Shown piece after piece: positions 54,788-64,000 of a stretch of DNA of 64,000 nucleotides. The stretch spans positions 11,253 to 75,252 of the forward strand of contig CAAFOY010000039.1 in assembly GCA_900764695.1 (NCBI GenBank). Reading direction: 5' to 3'. The translations under genes were made by a program, and so were the position numbers. Position 1 is the first letter of the stretch. Every line of letters starts with the position of its first letter. The notes below the pieces were generated by a model. That model was given only the letters and a program-made list of their open reading frames with translations, ran no database searches and was not told where the DNA came from. The DNA is from Lachnospiraceae bacterium. GTDB taxonomy: Bacteria > Bacillota_A > Clostridia > Lachnospirales > Lachnospiraceae.

Positions 54788-55852
54788 ATGGATAACAACC
54801 AAAATATTGAGACAGAAAAAGTTCACAAAAGAAGGGTAAGATATAAAGGAACACACCCGAGAACGTATGCAGAAAAGTATAAAGAACAACAGCCTGAAAA
54901 ATATGCTGATACAATAGAAAAAGTAATACGAAAGGGAAGTACTCCTGCAGGTATGCATATATCTATTTGTGTAAAAGAAATATTAGAATTTTTACAAATA
55001 AAGCCGGGGCAGAAAGGATTGGATGCAACTCTAGGATATGGTGGACATACATCAAAGATGCTCGAATGCCTTGAAGGAAATGGTCATGTATACGGATTAG
55101 ATATAGATCCGATAGAAATAGAAAAAACAAAAAAGAGATTAGCAGACAAAGGATTTGGAGATAATATATTTACAGCTATTAATACTAATTTTGCAAATAT
55201 AGATGAAGTGGCAAAAGAATACGGCCCATTTGATTTTGTATTGGCAGATTTAGGTGTATCATCTATGCAGATTGACAATCCGGAGAGAGGATTTACTTAT
55301 AAATATGATGGCCCGCTTGATTTACGATTAAATCCGCATAAAGGAATTTCAGCAGCTCAAAGATTGGAAAATATCAGGGAAGATGAACTTGAAGGGATGT
55401 TTATTGAAAACTCAGACGAACCTTATGCCGCTGAAATTGCAAAGGCTATAGTGGAAAGGAACCGAAAAGGACAGAAAATAACAACAACACTTATGCTTAA
55501 AGATGTAATAGAAGAGGCATTATCTTTTATTCCACAGAAAGAAAGAAAAGAAGCAGTGAAAAAGTCCTGTGCCAGAACATTTCAGGCTTTAAGAATTGAT
55601 GTAAATAATGAATTTGAAGTGTTATATGATTTTCTTGAAAAACTACCGGATGCAATGGCACCAGGTGGAAGAGTTGCGATTCTGACTTTCCATTCAGGTG
55701 AAGACAGACTTGTAAAGAAGGCATTTAAAGCCCTATATAAGCAGGGAATATTTTCAGAAATTGCAAAGGATGTAATAAGACCGTCTGCAGAAGAATGTAA
55801 TATGAATCCGCGTGCAAGATCAACAAAAATGCGTTGGGCAATAAAAAATTAA
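54788..55852 (+). CDS. rsmH: RsmH-type 16S rRNA (cytosine1402-N4)-methyltransferase with N-terminal extension
   Basis: 354 residues. The MraW/RsmH core is clear: LDATLGYGGHTSKMLE, GLDIDPIEI, VLADLGVSSMQIDNPERGF, and PLDLRLNP. The C-terminal part holds RTFQALRIDVNNE and ILTFHSGEDRLVK. The first ~55 residues are a basic extension (KRRVRYKGTHPRTYAEKYKEQ), and the usual HxPVLLxE start is replaced by GMHISICVKEIL. The gene lies outside any division and cell-wall cluster, so it may be a second RsmH paralogue. GTGAAAGGA is the RBS. Confidence 0.88.
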   Translation: MDNNQNIETEKVHKRRVRYKGTHPRTYAEKYKEQQPEKYADTIEKVIRKGSTPAGMHISICVKEILEFLQIKPGQKGLDATLGYGGHTSKMLECLEGNGHVYGLDIDPIEIEKTKKRLADKGFGDNIFTAINTNFANIDEVAKEYGPFDFVLADLGVSSMQIDNPERGFTYKYDGPLDLRLNPHKGISAAQRLENIREDELEGMFIENSDEPYAAEIAKAIVERNRKGQKITTTLMLKDVIEEALSFIPQKERKEAVKKSCARTFQALRIDVNNEFEVLYDFLEKLPDAMAPGGRVAILTFHSGEDRLVKKAFKALYKQGIFSEIAKDVIRPSAEECNMNPRARSTKMRWAIKN

Positions 55853-55997
55853 CAAATTAGTAAAATATTGTTTTGAGTATATAGAATATTTGTATTATAA
55901 TGGAAAATATGTAAGAACGTGAATAGTTACATCGCACAATGAAAAATTGGAAATGATAATATAGTTGTGCGTAAAGGATAAAAGGAGGAGGAAATTA

Positions 55998-57101
55998 ATG
56001 AATCCTATTATTTTAGATAAGGTAAGGGGTTGTATGTTAGGTGGTGCTGTAGGTGATGCACTTGGTTACCCGGTTATGAATCTTAACATTGATGATATTC
56101 GTAAAGAACATGGTGAAAATGGTATTAGCGAATATTTATTAGATGAAAATGGTAAAGCAGGAATATCAGATATAACACAGTTATCGTTATTTACTGCAAA
56201 TGGAATTTTATCAGGAAAGACAAAAGCCTGTAAAATAGGTACTGAGGGACCAGATGTTGCAACAGTATGTCAGGCATACAAAGATTGGGTTAAAACACAG
56301 GAAAGTGATAATACTAACGAAAGCCATACAACATGGTTATATAATATAGAAAATTTGCATAGTAGAAGACATTCATTAGAATCAGGAATAGATATTTTCA
56401 AAGGCGATTTTGGAAGTGTTGAAAAGCCTGAAAAGTTAGGAATGGATTTTGGAGCTATTACAAGAATCGCTCCTGTGGGACTTTATTTTAAAGAAGAAAA
56501 TATGCAGATTGAAGAAATAGATGTGTTTGCTGCAAATGTAGCTGCATCTACACATGGATATGATGCTGCTTATATTTCAGCTGCAATATTAGCTCATATA
56601 ATAAATAAAGTAACATATACGGAAATGACTTTAAAAGAAGCAGTATCAGATGCAATGAACACAGTAAAAAGATTATGTGGATATAAACCACATGTTGAAA
56701 GTGTCATGGAAGGATTAAGCAGAGCCGTTTCTTTAACAGGTGAAGATATAGATGATAAAGAAGCAGTATCAGAAATCGGTATAGGAAATAGTGCCGATGA
56801 AGTACTTGCAGCAGCAATTTACTTTAGTTTAAAGTATGAAGAAGATTTTGAAAAAGCAATTCATGCTGCGGTCAATAATGACGGTAAAAGCGGAGCAATA
56901 GCATCCGTAACAGGAAATATACTTGGTGCATATCTTGGAGCAAGAGCAATTCCTGAAAAATATTTAGAAAAATTAGAGTTACGCCATATAATCCAGATAA
57001 TAGCAGAAGATTTACACGAAGATTGCCCGAATACAAATTATTTTGACAACTTCAATTGGATTTGGGAAGAAAAATATGGCGAAGCCTGTTATATTATTTA
57101 A
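55998..57101 (+). CDS. ADP-ribosylglycohydrolase family protein
   Basis: 367 residues from the ATG at 55998, with AAAGGAGGAGG upstream. The DraG/ARH fold is indicated by GCMLGGAVGDALGYPV at the N-terminus, DITQLSLFTANGIL (metal site region), and NNDGKSGAIASVTGNILGAYLGARAIP near the end. Such enzymes remove ADP-ribose from proteins or small molecules. No ADP-ribosyltransferase partner is seen nearby. The usual first metal-site DDT is DIT here, so activity may be altered. Confidence 0.85.
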   Translation: MNPIILDKVRGCMLGGAVGDALGYPVMNLNIDDIRKEHGENGISEYLLDENGKAGISDITQLSLFTANGILSGKTKACKIGTEGPDVATVCQAYKDWVKTQESDNTNESHTTWLYNIENLHSRRHSLESGIDIFKGDFGSVEKPEKLGMDFGAITRIAPVGLYFKEENMQIEEIDVFAANVAASTHGYDAAYISAAILAHIINKVTYTEMTLKEAVSDAMNTVKRLCGYKPHVESVMEGLSRAVSLTGEDIDDKEAVSEIGIGNSADEVLAAAIYFSLKYEEDFEKAIHAAVNNDGKSGAIASVTGNILGAYLGARAIPEKYLEKLELRHIIQIIAEDLHEDCPNTNYFDNFNWIWEEKYGEACYII

Positions 57102-57115
57102 TAACTCAGAATTAC

Positions 57116-57156
57116 AAAAAACTGCCTTCATGTTCGCATGTAAAGGCAGTTTTTCT
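57116..57156 (+). terminator. Terminator after the ADP-ribosylglycohydrolase gene
   Basis: AAAAACTGCCTT pairs with AAAGGCAGTTTTT across a 13-nt loop. Confidence 0.85.
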
Positions 57157-57208
57157 AAGAAATCAAAGCCATAAGGAATGAGTCTTACAGGGAAGAAGCC
57201 GAATGGAA

Positions 57209-57323
57209 GGGGCAATACAGATTAATAAAGGAGGAAACAAAATGAACGAAGTTCATTTTTTATAAATGTTTCCGACGAATAGCCGCTGACCGAAGGGCGG
57301 GGCAATACAGATTAATAAAGGAG
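57209..57323 (+). repeat. 25-bp direct repeat carrying the RBS, with 7-codon ORF between
   Basis: The same 25 bp (GGGGCAATACAGATTAATAA then AGGAG) occurs at 57209-57233 and 57299-57323. Each copy supplies an RBS: the first for a 7-codon ORF encoding MNEVHFL (57242-57265), the second for the HD gene. This could be a duplicated start region or a leader peptide. Confidence 0.7.
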
Positions 57324-57326
57324 AAT

Positions 57327-57890
57327 ATGTTGGACGACAAATTAAAGCAACAAATATTTTTAGAAATAGCAATGCCTATTTGTACCAGAGAAAAAGTAAT
57401 GCTTATGCATAAGTTTGTACAACATGGAAAAACAAGTTGCTTAGAACATAGCATAGCTGTAGCATACAATAGCTTTTTGATGGCAGAAGCCATGGGAACT
57501 GAATATGATAGGGAAAGTCTTATAAGAGGCGGCCTTTTGCATGATTATTTTTTATATGACTGGCATAAACCTCATGGAAGATGGCATGGATTTAAACACC
57601 CGGCAATAGCATTGAAAAATGCTACAAGGGATTTTAAACTAACAGAAATAGAAAAGAATCTTATAGTAAGACATATGTTTCCGCTAGTACCGATACCACC
57701 TAAAAATATTGAGGGTGGTATAGTATGTATGGTTGATAAGTGGTGTTCACTTAAAGAAACATTTTGTAGCGATATTTATAAAAAAGATGGAATGGTTCAG
57801 CAGATAATTAAAATAGTTGAAATTAAACTAAGAGAAGAAGAAACAAGAGAGTCAACGGTTAATATTTCACAGAGACATGTTGTTTTATAA
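57327..57890 (+). CDS. HD-domain hydrolase
   Basis: 187 residues. HD motifs are CLEHSIAVAYNS (first His) and GGLLHDYFLYDWH (HD), then FKHPAIALKNA and RHMFPLVPIPP, a layout of small phosphohydrolases often annotated as HDIG/HD superfamily. RBS AAAGGAG comes from the repeat described at 57299. Substrate unknown. Confidence 0.85.
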   Translation: MLDDKLKQQIFLEIAMPICTREKVMLMHKFVQHGKTSCLEHSIAVAYNSFLMAEAMGTEYDRESLIRGGLLHDYFLYDWHKPHGRWHGFKHPAIALKNATRDFKLTEIEKNLIVRHMFPLVPIPPKNIEGGIVCMVDKWCSLKETFCSDIYKKDGMVQQIIKIVEIKLREEETRESTVNISQRHVVL

Positions 57891-58014
57891 AAATATACTT
57901 TTAGGCTGCAAATAACAAAAGATACAATAAAAAACAAAAGAGTGACTTTAAAGTTATTAATTGGATTAGTATTTTATGTAAAACAAATCTGAATGAAGCA
58001 TTAGGAGGAATAGT

Positions 58015-58854
58015 ATGGCAGGATTAGTTTTAGAAGGTGGAACATTCAGACCTATTTTTAGTTGTGGCGTAATGGATGCGTTATTAGATAATGGTATCGA
58101 ATTTCCTTACGTAATAGGTGTATCGGCAGGAATAACGGATGCGATATCATACATTTCAAAACAGAAGGAAAGAAATTTACTGGTATTAGAAAAATATAGA
58201 AATGACAAAAGGTATATTGGAATAAACAATTTTAAGACTGATAAAAGTTTATTTGGTCTTGAATTTGCATATGGAACAGTTCCAAATGAATTAATGCCAT
58301 TTGATATGGAAACATATAAGAAATACACAGGAAAGGTAAGAGTTGGTGTAACTAATTGTATTACAGGAAAAGCTGAGTATATGGATGGCATGGAAATGGA
58401 TGATAAATATACAATGCTAAGAGCAACATGTGCAATACCCGGATTTTTCCCAACGATTAACATTAATGGAACACCATATTATGATGGAGGGATAGCTGAC
58501 CCGATTCCGATACGTAAGTCTATGGCGGATGGAAATGAAAAAAATCTAATTATCCTGACACAGCCATTAGAATATAGGAAAACATTAAATGCAAAGACCA
58601 AATTTGCAGCGAATCGTGTTAAAAAGAAATATCCTGAATTAGCAAATGCCCTATATACAAGACACATCAGATATAACGAGACAGTAGAGTATTGTCATAA
58701 GTTGGAAGATGAGGGAAAGGCAATAATACTTCAGCCAAAGGTGAAACTCAATAGTTTTGAAAAGGATGTGAAAGTGTTGAGACAGACAAATGAAATGGGA
58801 TATGAAATGGCTATGGACAAAATGGATTTAATAAAAGAATTAATAAAAAAATAA
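58015..58854 (+). CDS. Patatin-like phospholipase family protein
   Basis: 279 residues; ATG after TAGGAGGAA. The oxyanion segment is LVLEGGTFRPIFSCGVMDALL (Gly-rich, Arg), the nucleophile elbow GVSAG, and the catalytic Asp motif DGGIADPIP, so the Ser-Asp dyad is intact. There is no signal peptide, so it acts inside the cell. The lipid substrate is unknown. The RBS and upstream gap are ordinary. Confidence 0.9.
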   Translation: MAGLVLEGGTFRPIFSCGVMDALLDNGIEFPYVIGVSAGITDAISYISKQKERNLLVLEKYRNDKRYIGINNFKTDKSLFGLEFAYGTVPNELMPFDMETYKKYTGKVRVGVTNCITGKAEYMDGMEMDDKYTMLRATCAIPGFFPTININGTPYYDGGIADPIPIRKSMADGNEKNLIILTQPLEYRKTLNAKTKFAANRVKKKYPELANALYTRHIRYNETVEYCHKLEDEGKAIILQPKVKLNSFEKDVKVLRQTNEMGYEMAMDKMDLIKELIKK

Positions 58855-58875
58855 AAATATTTTTATCAAAAATAA

Positions 58876-58920
58876 GCGTAAAATTATGTTTTTTCGACAT
58901 TTTTTTACGCCATTTTTTTT
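58876..58920 (+). terminator. Terminator after the patatin-like gene
   Basis: GCGTAAAA (58876-58883) pairs with TTTTACGC (58903-58910), followed by CATTTTTTTT. Confidence 0.7.
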
Positions 58921-59415
58921 GCAAAAAAGGCAAAAACACCAAAATGAAAATTTTGAAATACCATAAAATAGTAAGGTGTTTGTACAAAATCAACAAAAAA
59001 ACAAATAAAATAGACATTTTTTTGATGATATATTGCAAAAAATGTTTTTAAATTCTAATATTTTAAATATAGAACGACATATATATTGGGAATATGTTGG
59101 GGGTCGGATTCAAAAAAGCGGGCAAGTCAGCCTGATATTTCGTGAGTTAATGCGTGTATTGAAAACTTTTAATATACGCTTTATTTTTATCTTGGTAATT
59201 TAGAAAAATAAAAATTACCAAATAAATATGTATAGAGTTTTGAATTATTATTGTAAACCGTGGAGTGATAATAATAGAAATCAGAAAGGGTTTTTATTAA
59301 TTATATTATGCGGAAAATGTTGAGATTGGGCAAATATTTTACGTAATCGCAGAAAGTGAATAAAAACGCATAGCGCGTTTTTTTATAAAAAATATGAAGG
59401 GGAGGTTTTTATTCA
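58921..59415. other. Long upstream region of the GH81 gene with a start-proximal terminator
   Basis: About 495 bp without a gene. At 59362-59384, AAAAACGC pairs with GCGTTTTTTT to form a short intrinsic terminator that ends ~14 bp before the RBS GGGGAGG. Expression of GH81 would require read-through. A TTTTTATT-AATAAAAA-type AT-rich palindromic stretch lies near 59195-59225. I see no GTTTAACGTTAAAC operator. Confidence 0.5.
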
Positions 59416-62400
59416 ATGAGAATTAAAAATCTAAGAAAAGTGTCAAAAAGAGCAGCAAGTTTTGCACTTTCAGCAGCGTTGGTAGTTGGAGTAGTACCTG
59501 CGCAGAATTTAATGCCTACTGTAAAGGCAGCGGATGACAATACACCATATGTTATTTCGAACGGAAGAATGGTATATGCTAGTTCATCTGTAGAAAACAG
59601 TGATCCGTCTTATGCAGTGGATGGCTCAACATCGACAAGATGGGAAAGTTCATGGAACAACAAAAATGAATGGATGTACGTAGACCTCGGAAAAGTTACA
59701 CAGATTACAGGTGTAAAACTTATGTGGGAAGGTGCGTACGCAACAGCTTACAAGATTCAGTTTTCTGATGATGAAGAAAACTGGAGAGATGTTTACACAA
59801 ACAATTCATGTAAGGGTGGAAACGAAACAATTGATTTAAGTGGCTCAGCAAGATATGTAAGAATTTATATGACAGATAAAGCTTTGGCTGCTTATGGATA
59901 TTCATTATATGAATTTCAGGTTCTCGGATTAAACGGAGTTACACAGAGACCTGTAGATTACGGAAAAAATATAGCAGAAGGCAAGAATGTAACAGCTTCA
60001 TCACTTAGAGATGTATGGTGGATGTATGATGACAATGGCGTAATTGACCAGTCAACAGTACTTGCAAAGAATGCTGTAGATGGAAATATGAATTCATATT
60101 GGACATCAGGTGAAAAAGATAAACAATGGTTATGCGTAGATTTAGGCAGAAACTATGAGATAGGTCGAGTAATTATAAATTGGGCATCAGATGCAGGAAA
60201 GATTTATGATATTCAGACATCGACAGATGGAAATAATTGGACAACATTATATAGACAGACAAAAGGTTCAGGAAATAAAGTAGACAATGTAGAACTTTAT
60301 GCTAATGCACGTTATGTAAGAATGTATGGATACACAAGAGTTGAGACAGGAAGTGGATTTAGTATAAATGAATTACAGGTATACGAATATAAAAATGGAG
60401 ACAAGAAGGTAACACATAATATAGAAGCACTACCACAGTCTCAGGTAAAGAAAACAGCTAACAATAAAGGAAGTTATTTGTCAAATGATATGTACGAAGC
60501 AAAAGCTAAACTTCCGGTTTATGCAGCAGATAATATTAAAGATCCTGTTGAAAGTAATGACTGGTGGCAGTCAATTTTAATTAACAAGTTTGGAAATATG
60601 TTATCAACACTTCCATTAAAGATAAAATATTCAACAAAAGGACTTGGAGTTTTAACAGCTACAGAAGGCTGGCTTCCGGCAATGGGCGAAACAGATGTAA
60701 ATGTTTCAGTAGTTTCAGAAACAAAACCTGATTTTTACATTATGCCTGAGAATCTTGATACAGCGTCAGCATGTGACAAAGTCATGGATTACAGTGATTA
60801 CTCAGTAAAAGTTGGTTTATGTGATGATAATCATGTAGCAATGCAGTCAACACATATAAAAGGTTCACCATATATTTTTACTGAATATGGAACAACAAGA
60901 ACAATTTATATTTCATCATCAGCTGATGCACAGTGCTTTGATGCAAATGGAAATGCCATTTTAGCAAATAATCTTGATAAGATTACAGCTGACCATATCG
61001 GACTTCAGGTTACAGATGATGATAATAAGAACGGTACAAAGAACTCAACAAGTTATTATTGTTTAACAGTACCTGAAAATACAACATTTAAGAAAATCGG
61101 AAGTTATATTAAAGTAACATTCCCGGCAGACAACGGATATATGTCAATTGGTACAATGCAGGCAAAGAACCAGTTAGAAACATTCTTTGCACATGGATAT
61201 GCATTTGTAACAGATACAGCCGTAACATATGATTATAGTGATGACAATGCAAAGATTAATTCACACTATAACTTAACAACAACAGTAAAGAGAAATGGAT
61301 TTTCAAATGAATCTATGTTATGTATGCTTCCTCATCAGTGGAAAAATTCAACAGATGATAACAATGCATTCACAACATATACTTCTGTAAGAGGTGATTT
61401 AAAGACAATCATTTCAAATAAATTTACAACAACAAAGACATTTGCAGGTCTTCTTCCAACATTTGCAATTCCATCAGGAAGTGACTTTGACAGTGAAGAG
61501 GCTCAGATGTATTTAGCACAGTTAGATGATGCAACAAAGAATTTGAACCCTGCAGCTGATGCTTATTGGGAAGGTAAGAATTTACATCCATTAGGAATGG
61601 GAGTTCTTATGGCTGACCAGTTAGGGGATACAGAATTAAGAGATGAATTCCTTGCAAGAATTAAGAAGATTCTTATTAACTGGTTTACATATGATGGTAA
61701 AGATGACATTAGTTATTTCATTTATGATAACAATTGGGGAACACTTTATTATGCACAGAGTGAATTTGGTGCAAATGCTTCAATTTGTGACCACCATTTT
61801 ACATACGGATATTTTATGTTTGCTGCTACAGTATTAGCAACATATGATGAAGAGTTCTACAACGATTACAAAGAAATGATTGAAATGTTAATCAGAGATT
61901 ATGCAAATCCATCTGACAATGATAGTGAATTCTGTAGATTCAGATCATATGATTTATATGAAGGACATTCATGGGCAGGCGGATACGCAGACAATGATTC
62001 AGGAAACAATCAGGAATCCGCAAGTGAATCATTATTCAGCTGGGTAAGTTTATACTTATGGGGAACACTTACAGGAAATGACACATATAGAGATGCAGGT
62101 GTATTTGGTTTCTCAAATGAAATGGATGCAGTAGAACAGTACTGGTTCGATTATGATAAAGATAACTGGGTTAAAGAATGGCCATATGATGTAGTAGGAC
62201 AGGTTTATGGTGGAATTAACTTCTACGGTACATTCTTCGGTGGACAGCCATTATATGTATATGGTATTCAGTGGTTACCGATTTCTGAATATTTAACATA
62301 CTATGGTATGAATCAGGCAAGATGCGCAGAAATTTATCAGGGATTATTAGATGATACAGATACAGCTATGAAGAAAGCTGTTATCGTAGCTAGAAATGAA

Positions 62401-64000
62401 GGAAAGACTGAAGAAGAAATTCAGACAATGTTAGATACATATCCACAGGCAGATACAGGTTGGCAGCATATTACATGGCCATTCTTATCACAGACAAATC
62501 CAACATTGGCATTACAGAAATTCCTTGCAAATGATGATAAGGTACAGAAAACAGATACAGCAAATACATACTGGTTCATTAACAGTATGAAAGAATTAGG
62601 AACAAAGACAACTGATATTGTAGCAACAGGAGATTGCTCAGCAGCAGTTTACTACAATAAGAATACAAATAAATATACTGCTACAGTATGGAACCCAACA
62701 AATGCTACAAAGAAAGTAACATTTAAGAACGCAAATGGAACAACTTTAGGAACAGCAACAATTGGTGCAAAAGCATTAGTAAGCTTTGAAGTATACAAAG
62801 ATAAGAAATTTGATATTACTCAGGCTCAAACACCTGAAATTTCAGTTCCAACAGGTACATATGATGATACACAGTATGTAGAAATTAAGTCATCAACTGA
62901 AGGTGCAACAATTTACTACACAACAGATGGAACAAGACCAACAACTTCATCAAAAGTTTATGATGGTATTATTCCTGTATCAAGTACATCAACAGTAAAA
63001 GCAATAGCAGTAAAAGACGGATATATTACATCAGCAATGGCATCTTCAACAATTACAGTAAATGGTGCAGAAGTATCAAAGAATACTAACATTGCATTAG
63101 GAAAGAATGTAACAATATCTTCAAGTGAAAATCCATCAGTAAGTGGTGACAAATTAGTAGATAATGATGGAACAACAAGATGGTCATCAGAATTTACAGA
63201 TGATCAGTGGTTCAACATTGATTTAGGTGGAAATTACACAATCAACAAAGTAACACTTGATTGGGAAGCTTCATATGCAACAGCATATAAGATTCAGACA
63301 TCAGTGGACGGAAACAATTGGAATACAGTTTACAGCACAACATCAGGAAAAGGTGGAGATGAAGAAATTGTATTTGATGCAACAAAATGCAGATATGTAA
63401 GATTCCAGGGCGAAAAGAGAGTAATGCAGTATGGATATTCTCTTTGGGAAGTTGGAGTATATGAAGCAAAGAAGGTTGAACAGCCAACATTTAGCTTAGC
63501 TTCAGGAAATTACTCAGGAAATAAGAAGTTACAGATTAGCAGTGCAACAAAGGGTGTTGAAATCAGATATACAACAGATGGTTCTACACCAAATGAAAAT
63601 TCAAAACTTTATGTACCAAGCATTACTTTAAATAAGGATACAACAATTAAAGCAATAGCATACAGAAAAGGAATGATTGCTTCAGAAATTGCAACAGCTA
63701 CTTACACAATTAATGGTGGAAGCACAACAGAACCTGAACAGCCAACAGAACCTTCAAAACCAGATGAAGGAGAAACAACATTAGTAAATGTTGCTAAAGG
63801 TAAAACAGCATCAACATCAGGAACAGAGACAGATGCAATGGCAGCAGCAAATGCATTTGATGGAGATGAAGGAACAAGATGGTCATCAAATTTTGCAGAT
63901 GATGCATGGATTGCAGTAGATTTAGGAAAGACATATGCAGTTAGTAAAGTTGTACTTAACTGGGAAGCAGCATATGGAGAATCATATAAGATTCAGACAT
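59416..64000 (+). CDS. Secreted GH81 endo-beta-1,3-glucanase with multiple F5/8C domains, 3' end outside window
   Basis: The frame is open from the ATG at 59416 (GGGGAGG upstream) to the window end, 1,528 residues visible. Signal peptide (about 1-38, ending TVKAADD). F5/8C domains at about 42-172 and 179-329. GH81 catalytic region about 345-1110 with DHHFTYGYFMFAA (D792) and the Glu-containing NQESASESLFSW (E867, E871). Chitobiase-C-terminal-like repeats (YYTTDGTRPTT; RYTTDGSTPNE) lie at about 1135-1218 and 1355-1435, and more F5/8C domains at about 1222-1350 and from about 1455. It cleaves beta-1,3-glucans such as laminarin, callose, curdlan or fungal wall glucan. Confidence 0.9.
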   Translation, partial: MRIKNLRKVSKRAASFALSAALVVGVVPAQNLMPTVKAADDNTPYVISNGRMVYASSSVENSDPSYAVDGSTSTRWESSWNNKNEWMYVDLGKVTQITGVKLMWEGAYATAYKIQFSDDEENWRDVYTNNSCKGGNETIDLSGSARYVRIYMTDKALAAYGYSLYEFQVLGLNGVTQRPVDYGKNIAEGKNVTASSLRDVWWMYDDNGVIDQSTVLAKNAVDGNMNSYWTSGEKDKQWLCVDLGRNYEIGRVIINWASDAGKIYDIQTSTDGNNWTTLYRQTKGSGNKVDNVELYANARYVRMYGYTRVETGSGFSINELQVYEYKNGDKKVTHNIEALPQSQVKKTANNKGSYLSNDMYEAKAKLPVYAADNIKDPVESNDWWQSILINKFGNMLSTLPLKIKYSTKGLGVLTATEGWLPAMGETDVNVSVVSETKPDFYIMPENLDTASACDKVMDYSDYSVKVGLCDDNHVAMQSTHIKGSPYIFTEYGTTRTIYISSSADAQCFDANGNAILANNLDKITADHIGLQVTDDDNKNGTKNSTSYYCLTVPENTTFKKIGSYIKVTFPADNGYMSIGTMQAKNQLETFFAHGYAFVTDTAVTYDYSDDNAKINSHYNLTTTVKRNGFSNESMLCMLPHQWKNSTDDNNAFTTYTSVRGDLKTIISNKFTTTKTFAGLLPTFAIPSGSDFDSEEAQMYLAQLDDATKNLNPAADAYWEGKNLHPLGMGVLMADQLGDTELRDEFLARIKKILINWFTYDGKDDISYFIYDNNWGTLYYAQSEFGANASICDHHFTYGYFMFAATVLATYDEEFYNDYKEMIEMLIRDYANPSDNDSEFCRFRSYDLYEGHSWAGGYADNDSGNNQESASESLFSWVSLYLWGTLTGNDTYRDAGVFGFSNEMDAVEQYWFDYDKDNWVKEWPYDVVGQVYGGINFYGTFFGGQPLYVYGIQWLPISEYLTYYGMNQARCAEIYQGLLDDTDTAMKKAVIVARNEGKTEEEIQTMLDTYPQADTGWQHITWPFLSQTNPTLALQKFLANDDKVQKTDTANTYWFINSMKELGTKTTDIVATGDCSAAVYYNKNTNKYTATVWNPTNATKKVTFKNANGTTLGTATIGAKALVSFEVYKDKKFDITQAQTPEISVPTGTYDDTQYVEIKSSTEGATIYYTTDGTRPTTSSKVYDGIIPVSSTSTVKAIAVKDGYITSAMASSTITVNGAEVSKNTNIALGKNVTISSSENPSVSGDKLVDNDGTTRWSSEFTDDQWFNIDLGGNYTINKVTLDWEASYATAYKIQTSVDGNNWNTVYSTTSGKGGDEEIVFDATKCRYVRFQGEKRVMQYGYSLWEVGVYEAKKVEQPTFSLASGNYSGNKKLQISSATKGVEIRYTTDGSTPNENSKLYVPSITLNKDTTIKAIAYRKGMIASEIATATYTINGGSTTEPEQPTEPSKPDEGETTLVNVAKGKTASTSGTETDAMAAANAFDGDEGTRWSSNFADDAWIAVDLGKTYAVSKVVLNWEAAYGESYKIQT

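Noticed and set aside
1..64000. tRNA, rRNA, insertion sequences and transposases
   Set aside because: Read for conserved tRNA arms, rRNA segments and transposase motifs (DDE, HUH); none recognised, though a covariance-model scan was not possible.

Overview
The window is AT-rich, densely coded DNA from a low-GC Gram-positive bacterium, most likely a gut or oral Lachnospiraceae (Clostridia). The evidence is strong AGGAGG ribosome-binding sites, lipobox lipoproteins, basic fibronectin-like C-termini on secreted proteins, a class B sortase and a GH65/beta-phosphoglucomutase sugar locus. I see no rRNA or tRNA genes.

Region 1 (1-11.6 kb) is mostly chromosomal: the 3' part of a giant Cys-repeat surface protein, a small conserved protein, a methyltransferase, a UvrD/PcrA-like helicase, release factor 3 (prfC) behind a structured leader, and an ECF sigma factor overlapping a membrane partner.

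Region 2 (11.6-21.9 kb) is an accessory island. A HIRAN-domain protein precedes a complete type I restriction-modification operon (hsdM-hsdS-hsdR). This is followed on the minus strand by a tyrosine recombinase and a silent, start-less second hsdS. Perfect 19-28 bp inverted repeats link the active and silent hsdS copies, the signature of an hsdS inversion system that switches DNA specificity. An ~82-nt leader sequence is repeated directly on both sides of the HIRAN-RM block. Next come two related proteins with an N-terminal EF-hand-like loop. Between them sits a promoter followed by two Cas12a-type (type V-A) CRISPR repeats around a 28-nt spacer, with no cas genes in the window.

Region 3 (22-29.3 kb) carries two MATE transporters, each behind a leader with an intrinsic terminator, a Dabb-domain protein, a 64-bp tandem repeat, dGTPase (dgt), undecaprenyl-diphosphatase (uppP) and a small lipoprotein.

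Region 4 (29.5-53.7 kb) is a glucan-utilisation locus. It encodes a sugar ABC importer (binding protein and two permeases, no ATPase), two GH65 phosphorylases, a LacI-type repressor divergent from pgmB, a membrane-anchored beta-helix glycosidase, an F5/8C protein and a sortase B-LRR fusion. Two surface proteins built from an unrecognised ~130-residue module follow, then two GH87 (alpha-1,3-glucanase/mycodextranase) enzymes. Identical GTTTAACGTTAAAC operators two bases downstream of the -10 box control both the importer promoter and the surface-protein promoter. The proposed flow is extracellular GH87 cleavage of alpha-1,3-linked glucan, capture by the surface module, import, GH65 phosphorolysis, and beta-glucose-1-phosphate conversion to glucose-6-phosphate.

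Region 5 (53.9-64 kb) has an HD-type (p)ppGpp-hydrolase-like protein, an extended RsmH, an ADP-ribosylglycohydrolase, an HD protein, a patatin-like lipase and a large secreted GH81 endo-beta-1,3-glucanase that runs off the window. Alpha-1,3- plus beta-1,3-glucanases together suggest fungal cell walls as a possible substrate.
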